DNA from: Turritopsis dohrnii
Taxonomy: Eukaryota; Cnidaria; Hydrozoa; Anthoathecata; Oceaniidae
Assembly: GCA_027922465.2 (NCBI GenBank)
Contig: BQMF02000016.1
Coordinates: 1,302,001 to 1,366,000, forward strand
DNA: 64,000 nucleotides
Reading direction: 5' to 3'
Numbering within the stretch: position 1 is the stretch's first letter; each line of letters opens with the position of its first letter. The notes beneath the pieces were generated by a model. That model worked only from the letters and a program-made list of their open reading frames with translations. It was not told the DNA's origin and searched no databases. Positions 24,401 through 31,941 of the stretch are shown one piece after another. The position numbers and the translations under genes were made by a program.

Positions 24401-24434
24401 GCTTTCAAGAAGGAGGTCCACACATCATCATCAT
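15255..24434 (-). CDS. Gene 1: EF-hand protein with cupin-like C-terminus (5' end not found)
   Basis: Spliced gene with visible exons 24366-24434, 17971-18048, 16362-17282, 15693-15857 and 15255-15439, joined by gt-ag introns, all phase 1, keeping one frame over 471 codons to a stop at 15255-15257. The order is a degenerate EF-hand half-exon, a basic linker exon, a large exon with a canonical EF-hand loop DEDGDGWLTESE and a weaker second one, then a Cys/His-rich region ending in a motif like the second cupin box, YVPPNVIHSND. I infer a calcium-responsive protein with a metal-binding beta-barrel; I do not recognise the family and the activity is unknown. The intron 18049-24365 is about 6.3 kb long because of transposons. 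A paralogue with identical exon phases is at 56827-61507. No start codon or promoter is visible. Confidence 0.8.
15693..15857 (-). CDS. Gene 1 exon d
   Basis: A 165-bp phase 1-1 exon (catttag to gtattc). It encodes YHQDYVMQDSGDG, GGCGLETHAFHHMDCP and GYFLLGKLVNSDEIHLT. The histidines and cysteines here could bind metal. The gene 2 counterpart 57449-57613 has the same length and nearly the same protein. Confidence 0.8.
15960..16284. other. Intron of gene 1 between exons c and d
   Basis: Part of intron 15858-16361. No other feature seen. Confidence 0.5.
16362..17282 (-). CDS. Gene 1 exon c: EF-hand exon
   Basis: A 921-bp phase 1-1 exon between attatag and gtaagt. The EF-hand loop DEDGDGWLTESE lies about 22 codons in, with D, D, D, T and E at positions 1, 3, 5, 9 and 12. 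A degenerate second hand follows (VSKDSSKISFDQF). A charged variable stretch comes next, then a conserved part (KGKDGKIVMTSEEE, SYDIFDLVMDQF, KPVKWIPSEGKGKHGK, LLHRHATVEFVY). The conserved part is nearly identical in gene 2, while the variable part differs and is 45 bp longer here. Confidence 0.85.
17283..17970. other. Intron of gene 1 between exons b and c
   Basis: AT-rich, splice sites readable at both ends, nothing else recognised. Confidence 0.6.
17971..18048 (-). CDS. Gene 1 exon b: basic linker exon
   Basis: A 78-bp phase 1-1 exon (attttcag to gttagt). It encodes HAKHQRCVSNGRKLL and ends IADREG. It aligns with 58959-59030 (SKPQRRMSTGRKI...DREG) and 61430-61507 (TRRRLSTGRRLSKL...DVEG) of gene 2. 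The S-x-GRK/R centre is conserved and looks like a possible basophilic kinase site, which is inference. Confidence 0.75.
18367..18921. mobile_element. Short element with 18-bp perfect terminal inverted repeats
   Basis: GATTTATGTCGGACGGAA at 18367-18384 is repeated in perfect inversion at 18904-18921. Internal copies of tgtcggacggaa lie at 18538, 18736 and 18751. No clear target duplication and no coding frame. Probably a MITE of an unassigned DNA transposon family; related motifs occur at 19246, 23788 and 23958. Confidence 0.55.
19450..19785 (+). pseudogene. Penelope-like element, GIY-YIG endonuclease fragment
   Basis: Frame-broken translation shows YRFSCGCCNASYIGQTKRQ, matching the C-x-x-C...YIGQT start of the GIY-YIG nuclease carried by Penelope-like retroelements, followed in the long frame 19555-19791 by RMSEHLG, SLTAIREHVSSTGH, FSILAH, LLELKESLFI and NKTIRSAPLLL, the typical C-terminus. 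One frame change lies near 19540-19555. No reverse transcriptase remains upstream. The Harbinger element at 19786 interrupts the last codons; the original reading resumes at 22723 with tacaactaa, a stop. So this is a 5'-truncated copy that was later split. Confidence 0.75.
19912..21129 (+). CDS. Harbinger transposase, DDE nuclease lacking the first catalytic block
   Basis: DDE-type nuclease for cut-and-paste transposition. The first ATG in frame is 19912, giving 405 residues, close to the usual length. Visible blocks are the HTH-like region (LCLTLRYLASGNSH, RISQTTIGRII), the core strand SGSLFFNYKKTYSIVLLAICD, DIGEAGRQSDAGVF, the second catalytic Asp in FIGDEAF (residue 243) and the Glu in RRVIENSFG (residue 280). 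The block that in this family precedes VMVAP and holds the first catalytic Asp (GA-I/L-DGKH) is absent: WLKI is joined directly to VMVAPAKSGS near 20380. The frame is open, so this looks like a clean in-frame deletion and the enzyme is probably inactive. It converges on the MADF gene. Confidence 0.85.
   Translation: MELSEEELLLLLILYRRRKKRLNKYKKRYWVRRIFSERKSRCAYHTLVQECKLHDQDFFSKMFRMSTVQLEELVQKVAPLIVKSSARREAISPEERLCLTLRYLASGNSHVSLAATYRISQTTIGRIIPETCEALWTVLVNEGYMNVPGNKESWLKIVMVAPAKSGSLFFNYKKTYSIVLLAICDANYQFTLVDIGEAGRQSDAGVFANSNLGHCITNDNLQIPAPRVLPGTNNYFPYVFIGDEAFPLRTNLVKPYSRDNLAIDKLIANYRISRARRVIENSFGILAARFRVFHRPIHAKVEHVERITKATVALHNFLMAGRDFSSTSQYCPYGFTDGEANSRKGEWRQITRNDSGMVPVLRVGSNNYSKQAKEVRDLYCDYFNSEAGEVPWQWNMVNPERLPQS
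21439..22512 (-). CDS. Harbinger accessory protein, MADF/Myb-like DNA-binding
   Basis: Second gene of the Harbinger element, needed in this superfamily for DNA binding and nuclear entry of the transposase. Exon 1 is 22218-22512 (ATG at 22510-22512) and exon 2 is 21439-21983, with intron gttagc...tttttttag between them. The splice joins GVE to VDYIKAKW in frame. Together the exons form a MADF domain: ELDMERLIMEIHRYPILWD, AWKQISEELG, then IKAKWKNLHDGFKKCLDRER. A polar middle follows and a C-terminal basic/acidic segment (TRKRHLEMDPVENFI) that resembles the BESS-like tail of such proteins. About 279 residues, apparently intact. Confidence 0.85.
22723..22880 (+). mobile_element. 3' tail of the split Penelope-like element
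   Basis: Continues the Penelope reading frame to its stop (22729-22731), then a short AT-rich trailer with the hairpin GAGCG...CGCTC (22833-22849) preceded by TTGAAGA and followed by GAAA. This arrangement recalls the CUGANGA / stem / GAAA core of hammerhead-like motifs known in Penelope-like elements, but the first base differs and an extra T lies before the stem. Confidence 0.5.
23030..23350 (+). pseudogene. hAT transposase C-terminal (dimerisation) fragment
   Basis: Translation gives IFKEIKNFSKTDRDLIPNL and IKLLL, then after one frameshift near 23130 the block PSTSCTPERSFFTARRLKTW, LRSTMKSQRFEALAILTIH and VAKVCKEFVMARED. This is the ERSFS...RLK.WLRSTM...L.IH pattern of the hAT C-terminal dimerisation region (ZMYM1-like group). 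The zinc finger and catalytic parts are absent. The sequence after it (to about 23609, ending gtcggccctg) may be the element's 3' tail, since CAGGGCC fits a hAT terminus. Confidence 0.75.
23555..23582. repeat. Poly-C tract, 28 bases
   Basis: Uninterrupted run of C beside ccccaaccatggtggggcc and followed by gtcggccctg. Two comparable G runs lie at 59687-59712 and 60387-60414. Confidence 0.95.
24366..24434 (-). CDS. Gene 1 exon a: EF-hand-like half exon
   Basis: A 69-bp phase 1-1 exon between ttttatag and gtactag. It encodes DDDDVWTSFLKADGSRDGWF, which resembles the first half of the true EF-hand (TFMKADEDGDGW) but stops before the glutamate at loop position 12. Its partner in gene 2 is 60690-60755. 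Confidence 0.75.
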
Positions 24435-24439
24435 CTATA

Positions 24440-25312
24440 AAGTAAATACTTTGATAGCTCAAGTAGACCGTAGGATAGATTTCATGAGTATACCGAGTTG
24501 TATACAAATTCCCACAAATGCATAGAAACATATGTAGGGAAAATAGGAGACAATGCTCTGCGATCGGTCAGATTTTCAGCAAAGTTAAACGCTGAAAGAA
24601 ATTTTAAGTGAACTCCATTGCAGAGTGCTTCTTATTATTTTAATGAGCAAACCCAGAATTGCTGTTGTGTATGCCTCCTGGGGGTTGTCAATTAAATGGT
24701 CCTCCTTTCACCACCGCCTTTCAGGGATGGCTAAAAATTTTAGGGAAAATTACCCAAGTTACATGACTTTATTCCTATTTCTATTTTGCTTGATATCGTG
24801 AAACTAACTTAAGTAAGTCCCCAAAATACACGAAATATACCGATTTAATATCCCAACGTTTCCCAGTACTTACCATTTTGGCGTAACATAAGCCTATGTT
24901 AAAATTATATCCAGGATATTCGGGGAAAGGCACACTTCTTGCCTAATTTTGCTCATTATACCGCGGATTTAGAAAAAAATATGAAATGCAACGTTGTCCG
25001 AAACTGTATGTCCGAAATCCAAAAAGGTGTCCAAAAGTTTGGTCGCCAAAAGTATTTCCGCCTAAACTTTATCCGCCGGAAATTTTTGTTCCTAATGTAA
25101 GAAAGGACATTCATTCTATGTGTCAGGTATAAAAGTTTAAAGCTAAATAACTTGCCATTGAAGTCGACAAATTGAATGTTATACATGTACCAAATGAGCT
25201 TGACATCAAATAGACCTTGCCCGAATTTCTGTTTAAACATCGTGTAATGGCTAAGTATCGCCTCGTTTTAAATATTTTAATTATCCTACTGTGGATTGGA
25301 AATGATAAATGA
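24440..25312. other. Stretch without recognised gene
   Basis: Sequence 5' of gene 1 exon a. A further linker exon of the RRRLSTGR type would be expected here from gene 2, but I could not find one. Confidence 0.45.
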
Positions 25313-25630
25313 ATACAGTGTGTCTCAAAATGATTGGAACCAGAAAATGTATCTCATGTTTTGGCAAAGTTATTTTTCGAAATATAGCAAATCGTATATG
25401 AGGAGAAAGCCCTTGAAAAAAATCTTTCCAATACCGTATTTGTCCTTCATGAAATAGAAAAGGAAAGAAAATACGACATCGATCGTTAAATTTTTAAAAG
25501 TCAATTATCACGAGATTTAATGACTTATCACTCCTTTGTTTCAACATGTTGAATTCATTGAAATTAATGATTACAACTTTATCTCTGCTGTGAGAATTCT
25601 ACCCAGATGGTTGTAAAAAAAGTCTTTATA

Positions 25631-26354
25631 CAGTGTGTATCAAAATGTCTTATCCACCAACTTTCAAGGCGCATATCTCATTACATGTCTAATAAAATAT
25701 TGTGAATTTTGTTGAGTAAAAATTCGCCATGTTTGTTATTGATAAATGTTAATATATTTTTAAGTAGAAGCTTTTCGGCTTACGCCATCATCAGTACAAT
25801 AAAATGAGTCTCTTGTTCTTGTGATATAAAATTGTGAATTTTATATCACAAGAAAGAGCTTTTCATGCTCTATCCATTAATATAAAATGTTTGACAAAAT
25901 ATTTGTTCTTCGAAAAGATATTGAAGAAAAACTCAACGATATGGTTCATTAAATTCTTAAAAGTCAATTAACTCATTTTACAATGAAGGTCATTTGTAAA
26001 CACAATAAAAAAAATTAAAAACCATCACACAGTAAAAAAATTTTATTCGAAATTTTTAAGATCAGTTATTATGGGAAATTAATACGCAAAGCTATACTTA
26101 AAATTTTCTAAAGGTTTTATCAGCACAACAAAAGAAAATTACACCATTAAAAAGTCATTAGCAAGTCAGTTAATTGACTTTTAAGAATTTAGTGAGCCAA
26201 ATCGTTGAGTTTTCCTTCAATATCTTTTCGAAGAACAAATATTTTGGCAAACATTTTATATTAACGTGTGATATAAAATTCACAATATTTTATCAGACAT
26301 TTAATGAGATATGCGCCTTGAAAGTTGGTGGATAAGACATTTTGATACACACTG
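25631..26354. mobile_element. Nested MITE with about 85-bp inverted repeats, TA flanks
   Basis: CAGTGTGTATCAAAATGTCT at the left is inverted exactly at the right end, and the inverted match extends about 85 bp through ggcgcatatctca. TA occurs on both sides (25629-25630, 26355-26356). No transposase. The interior includes a Penelope-like hairpin signature at about 25768-25800. Confidence 0.8.
25766..25798 (-). other. Penelope-type hairpin signature
   Basis: On the minus strand: CTGATGATGGCGTAAGCCGA then AAAG. It has CTGATGA, a GGC-GTAA-GCC hairpin and GAAA, as in the conserved 3' signature of Penelope-like elements. One extra T before the stem departs from a canonical hammerhead core. Confidence 0.45.
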
Positions 26355-26545
26355 TAGTTGACATTTTTGCAAATTGATTTTATTATGTTATTTAATGCAT
26401 GGTATTGTTAACTTGGTTAATTGACTTTTGAAAATTTAACGCACAGTTTCATATTTTTTTTCTTCGATCATTCTTTATCCTTTTCAATTTCATGAAGGAA
26501 AAATACGGCGTTGGAAAGATTTAAACAGAAATATGGCAAAGGTCT

Positions 26546-27984
26546 GTTCAATTAAGCGTATGTGTTTTTATAAGCAACATGTTTATAAGTAACACTAGTA
26601 AATTTTCTCGAAAGGTTAAGCAACAGTACTACAAGGATCCGGTTTTCCGGTTTTGAAGGTTTCCTATTTTTTTGGAAGATGCAGCCTCTGGTTCTATTAA
26701 CGGTTCTATTAAAATAGGCTGATTTTCTAAGAAAGATTTTTTTCTCAAGCAAAAATTAACGCACCTTTTAGCCTTGATCGATCATATTAATATCAAAGTT
26801 AAAGTATTTGTGCAAGTTTAAAATATGTGAGCCAATTAAAAAAGGCTGATGTGAACAACTTTTAGTCTCCTTTATTCCTTTCAAAAGTGAACACATCTGA
26901 AGCAAGTAATGCAACTAGCGACACTATCTAAACTGGTTAATGTATCTGCTCCGACCTATGCAAGGTTATCAAAAAAAAAATTCATAAATGAAAAAAGAAA
27001 TAAGACAACATCTTACAATTTCCATCCATGTCGTTGTTTTTTGAGTACATTTAGTTCTTGTGTCTTTCTCTTCTGCAAAGTATTTTTAGTTCAATGTATT
27101 TCAAAATTTCAAATCTAATTTAATTAAGGTTTGTGCTATTCGAAAAGACTTTTGAGAATGTTAACAGTAGTGATATCGCAATACGTCAGTATTGAAAACT
27201 ATATGAAAAGGATAAAGATAGTGTTTTTGAAAAATTATCTATCGAAGCTATTATTCCACAGATCTGTTCATCTGTCTGTTTGTCTAATTCCTGTACGATT
27301 TTTCCATACATAATGGATACCTGTGGACAGAATTTTTTATACGTTATTTGATCAGCGTTTTGAGATCAAAAAATAGTGGTACATTCCAATATCATTAGAA
27401 CTTTATTATCAATCTATGGCTCGTTTCTGTGTACTCTATTGTTTTATTACATTTTTTGACCACATTCCCTTCTAATTTTATTTGATGATGACAATCATGT
27501 GCGGCACGCCAAAATATTGTAAAATTGGCGCAAATTTACCGTAATTAATCAATCAATCTATCAGAAAGAAAACAAATATTCAATACGTGGTCATTATTTT
27601 ATATATTGAATGATAGAGAGATTTTGAATACCAGTACATTGATACATGCACGTTTTAAAAATCCATATATATACATTTCTTGAAGCTATGAAACTTCTAC
27701 CAGGCAACAGGGTAGCATCTGATGTTGTAAGGATCCATATACATTCACAATCACCTTAGGCAATACCTTAAGTAATCCAGGCACAAACAATGTATGGTCC
27801 TAAACATACAACGTCTGATAAATTGAAAACGAAACAAAATGATACGTGTCATAACAATTGGTCATAAAAGTACTTTTTTGGTCTGTTTTCTGTCTTTAAA
27901 GAAAGATATGTTTTGTTAGACTGTGTGCGCATTTGAGGAGAAGTACAAAATTTTGTTGCTCTTATTTTAATCAATCTTGTCTGA
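26546..27984. other. Stretch without recognised gene
   Basis: AT-rich with short frames only. Nothing recognised. Confidence 0.5.
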
Positions 27985-28545
27985 CAAATTAGGTTTGCAT
28001 TGAACTATCGCAGTGTTAAACTGATCCATGACTAGAACCAAAATAACTTTAACTTCCAGACAAAAATATGAGATATTTCTTCTTCACTTATGATGACAAT
28101 TTTTCCATTTCTTCCCTCTCTTTTAAAACCGATAAACAAATCCTATCTTGATGAAATGTATTCTCCAATTTTACTTGCATCTCCACTAGTTAGAACGTAT
28201 GAAAAGTCGATTTCATTATCTTCAATATGTCCTGCTTTATAGAGTTGTGATCAAGGAGTAACTTTGTTGTATTGATTTCAGCATTCCAGGCGACATTTGG
28301 AAACGTAACCGACTCTGAACAGTAACAACAGTTGATGCAAAATTCTTCTTTTGTGAACCTTCTTCTTGATTCTTCTTGATCCTTCCTTTTCTTCACTTTT
28401 TCTTTTGAAGTACGGCTCGTAATGTGTATAGAACTGGTTGATACCAACGCAATCAATCTGCAATCCAGAAAATGTGCTTTAACTTTCCAGTCTTTTGTGT
28501 GATTTTTCTTTCAATAGATACACAACGCATGCAATGTTGAGGTTT
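27985..28545 (-). pseudogene. Degraded third copy of the EF-hand/cupin-like gene
   Basis: Minus-strand pieces match gene 1 and gene 2 in order: KPQHCMRCVSIERK (linker exon), FYTHYEPYFKRKSEEK (second EF-hand region), GDASKIGEYISSR, a stop, DLFIGFKRR and GKIVIISEEEI, then VMDQFNTAIVQCKPNL. The canonical EF-hand loop is deleted, several frames and stops intervene, and everything after CKPNL is missing. It lies 3.6 kb upstream of gene 1 exon a in the same orientation, so it is probably a decayed tandem duplicate. Confidence 0.75.
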
Positions 28546-28702
28546 CAAAAAAACAGAAAGCCTGTTATTTCAGGCTCCTGGTAATGTGAGGGGGTGGGTG
28601 GGGGTGGAGAGGTGTCGCTATGTATTTTTCAAAAGCGAGAAAAGCTCTGTGAACGGGTTTTTAAGAACTATTCATTTAACTTTTGGGTTAACTAGTAAAG
28701 AG

Positions 28703-29172
28703 TCCATATATTAATATTCGATTCTCTGTCTGTCTTTTTGTTTGTTTCTTTGTCTGTCTGCCACGCAAAATGGTAGATGTAAGCTGCGAAACAGATTGGG
28801 GAGTCAGTAACAAAAGAGCACACATAAATTATTTCTATTTTTGTGCGCGAAGTCAGAGTAAAACCATTATATTGAGACACAAATCGAACGCGTCGTTTAA
28901 AGAAAATTGTATCGGTAACCAATAGGGATAACTGACGTTTTTTGGGGTCCACGATACAGGCGAAAGGTGACGAAAAAGTTTGGGCCTAATTTCTTTTGGA
29001 GGATGGGTCGTGATGTCATCAAAATGTTTGACCGACGATATCTCTGTAATGGTTGGTCGTAGCAAAACGATCTCATACAGTTTTTGATCAGCTTTTTGAG
29101 CTCTACAACAAAATTCCGTAATTTTGTTTTTCGAGAACATGAGCGGCGAGCGACGTCGCCTTGGCGGCTTAG
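28703..29172 (+). mobile_element. Solitary Helitron-like element, array 1 type
   Basis: Plus-strand copy. 5' TCCATATATTAATATTCG with a gtctgt/gttt microsatellite just inside, the conserved core in inverted sense (cgatctcatacag, agctctacaaca), a GC hairpin gcggcgagcgacgtcgcc, then ttggcggcTTAG followed by T. The core's TGACGTCA is mutated here. Confidence 0.7.
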
Positions 29173-29780
29173 TGTAAATAAACAAGAGACAATTGATTTC
29201 TTTTTACAGACATTCAAGAACAAAATCTAATTTCTAGTAATATTTGATAATAATATATACTAGTAAAAGTACAAAACATAAAGTATGATAAAACTCTCTA
29301 TGTAATATTCTGAATGTAAAAAAAATGCTGTCCAGGACTCTAATCTCTAGAAAACAGAGGAAACGGTATTGGGCAAAAAATAGAAACAAAGCACAACAAT
29401 ATTATGAACTGTTCTGAACCACAGTGTTACAGTGTACAACAACTGACTTCTTTTTTCGGAGTTAAAAATAAATTAGGATGCGATCGTGGATTTAAGCTCT
29501 TAAGGCTGGGAGGTGGTTTATTCGGAAGGGAAACTAATTCGGCAGTAGGGGTGGGGCGGGGCTAAATCAATCATTTGCGGCATATTTGACATTTAGGACA
29601 AACAAAATATAAAAAATATTTTTCTTTGAAATGAGACTTTTCAAAGACACGGATCTGCGGAAAAATAACTCATGTAAAGTTAAATCCCCTAAAGTAATTG
29701 CCAGCGATTATCTATACTGTTCTAAAAACTTTCTCTTCCAATAAATTTTCACAACTATATACCATGAGTTTGCCTTTGTA
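29173..29780. other. Stretch without recognised gene
   Basis: No protein or RNA recognised. Confidence 0.5.
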
Positions 29781-29782
29781 CT

Positions 29783-29926
29783 GCCAGTAAATGTCGCAAA
29801 CGCCAGTAAATGTCGCAAAATTGCCAGTAAGTGTCGCAATTCAACAGTAAGTGTCGCAAAATCGCCAGTAAGTGTCGCAACAGTAAATGTCGCAAAGAAA
29901 TTAAAAATTAACAGTAAATGTCGCAA
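29783..29926. repeat. Minisatellite, seven copies of cagtaaRtgtcgcaa
   Basis: The 15-base core cagtaaatgtcgcaa or cagtaagtgtcgcaa occurs seven times with spacers of 0 to about 16 bases. The minus-strand frame across it is repetitive (ATFT, LRHLL) and is not a recognised protein. Confidence 0.9.
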
Positions 29927-30001
29927 CTTCTTAATTTCAATTTCTAACCAATATCGTTTCCATTTTGTGTTCAAACACTGCTGTGAGGCAACAATGAGTA
30001 T

Positions 30002-30381
30002 ATCGTATCACGGGGGAACCATTGCATTGTATCCCCAATCGAACGTGACGTTTTTGGGGAAATATCCCAAGAACCAATAGGGACAACTGACGTTTTTACG
30101 GGTCCACGATACGGGTGATGGGTTGACGCAACATTTGGGCCTAAATGTTTTTGGTACTGCGGCTATGACGTCAACAAAATCTTTGATCGAGGATATCTCT
30201 TTAACGGTTAGTCGTAGCGAAACGATCCCATACATTTTTTGATCAGTTTTTCGAGCTCTACAACATGGGAACACTTTTGAGTCGCGAATCTGTAATTAAA
30301 TTTTTCGTCAATGATGGAGCGCGGTATTTGACATTTCGTTTTCGATGTTAAACTTGGTAAAAATTTTACCCGGGTTACTAG
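30002..30381 (+). mobile_element. Solitary Helitron-like element, array 2 type, 5'-truncated
   Basis: Matches array 2 units on the opposite strand, from atcacgggggaacc through the conserved core (tgacgtca at about 30164) to a hairpin ggtaaaaattttacc, cgggttaCTAG and host T at 30382. The 5' TC end is missing. Confidence 0.75.
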
Positions 30382-30596
30382 TATGTATATATTTTCTTTT
30401 TAAAGAAAAACGTACAAAAATATAAAAATGCTCGTGATGATCGCAATGAAATAAAGCACTATTTACTTCTTCAAAACATAACAATATAAAAAACAGAAAA
30501 ATGAACCAATTTTATAAAAACGAGAAAGAGTTTGCGAAAACATAACCGTAAATCATAAAAAACAGTTGCAGAGAGATATTCTGTCAAGTATGCAAG

Positions 30597-31941
30597 TCAC
30601 TGGGATAGTTGTTGTGGCCATATGATAGATGAGATTGCAAACCAACCCGAAGAAAGCTCTTTCAATTGTAAGCTCGCTTGGTCCCAACGCACCAGTCTTC
30701 CTGACTTGCATTTCCTTGGCCTGTTCTCATCCCTCGATGAACATTCCCGTAGTTCTCTGGCGATTCTGCTACACCTGCCACCGCTTGCATCAACAAGTTT
30801 CTTTGCGCTAATGAATAGGTTAGTAGGTAGCTCATTAATCACATTTTGTAAATAAATCTGAGGCAGCAATACAAGGCTTTTTTCTTTGGTTATTTCGTCG
30901 TCGTGCATTTCAGTATTTCCAAATGTGACATCGTTGTTGACCATGACTGCATTGTCTTTGTTTACTTCAAATGTTTCGTTGTTAGTATTTCCTGACACTT
31001 TCGACAGATGGTGACTTTCGATGTTTACAGCATCTTCAGTCTCATGTTGTTCATGGTCACCTTCAAGGGAAATTTCATCGTCATTATCCACACCAGAGTT
31101 TTCGAAACTTTCAGCAACGCTGTTATTGATGGAAGCTTCGTCAGTGAATTCAGAAGCTTGAGTGGATGTTTGTTCAATCTGCAGATCTATATCATCAATT
31201 CTAACATAATGTTCACCGTTTCCTTCAGGGAAATATCCTAGTGTGATAGTTGGAATATTTATTACGTCTTCTCTTGGTAAAATGACACGATCATAATTCG
31301 AACCCTCTATTGGAACGACGTGAATACGCACAAAGAACAATTCAGATATTGCTTGCAAAGTTAAGTGATCTCCGCACGTGGATTCTAATGTCATCTTTTG
31401 TAAATATTCCTCATAGTTATGATAATGTGTAGTATCAAATGCAGATGAGAAATCATTGCGGTCATTGAATGGTGAAAGTCGGAATTCTGTCATGTAATTA
31501 ACTGCTTGTTGTCACAAGTCATTAGACGACACATCAGCGATCATATGCAATTGCACTAAACTGGCAGCTTCCATTTGGGGTAGGGTTGAAGCATAAAATG
31601 TACCCTGCACGCGAAAATAAATTTTCCATTCTCTCTTCCGTGCTGAATTCCATTCGCTTTGAACCATCTACAGCTTTCATATAAGCGTCAATATTCGTGT
31701 ATTTCTTCCTTGTGCGTTCATGGGATTGTTTACGGCTCGTTATATCAACTATGTGGAACCACTCTTCTTCCTTTAATTTTGTGATCGGGTTTTTGAATCG
31801 AACCTTGTACTTTGATATAGATGAACGACTACTACACAAATATCGCATTGGAAACATTGAAAGGAAAGGAGCAAGCATCGCCTGCTCTTCGTGGCTTACG
31901 AGATATCTTAGACCACTTCGCAAATCACCCGAGTATCGCAT
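30597..31941 (-). pseudogene. OTU-domain protein remnant, probably transposon-borne
   Basis: Two frames joined by a frameshift and stop near 31500-31545. The first (31941-31534) ends FNPTPNGSCQFSAIA, where the Cys fits the OTU catalytic cysteine box. The second (31493-30597) continues YLQKMTLESTCGDHLTLQAI and TLGYFPEGNGEHYVRI, with the catalytic His in GEHY. An acidic linker and a C-terminal segment (LPQIYLQNVINELPTN, later KSGRLVRWDQ) follow. OTU domains are cysteine proteases that remove ubiquitin, and copies are carried by several invertebrate transposons; that origin is inference. The 5' end overlaps the LINE at 31821, so it is probably cut by that insertion. Confidence 0.65.

Larger units (their letters stand above)
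25315..26545. mobile_element. MITE (mariner-like), interrupted and right-truncated
   Basis: The left arm (25315-25630) begins CAGTGTGTCTCAAAATG after TA, and its inner part is repeated in inversion at 26357-26545 (matching caatttcatgaaggaaaaat and ttaattgacttttgaaaatt). The last roughly 100 bp of the right arm are missing. The element is split by the MITE 25631-26354. Confidence 0.6.
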
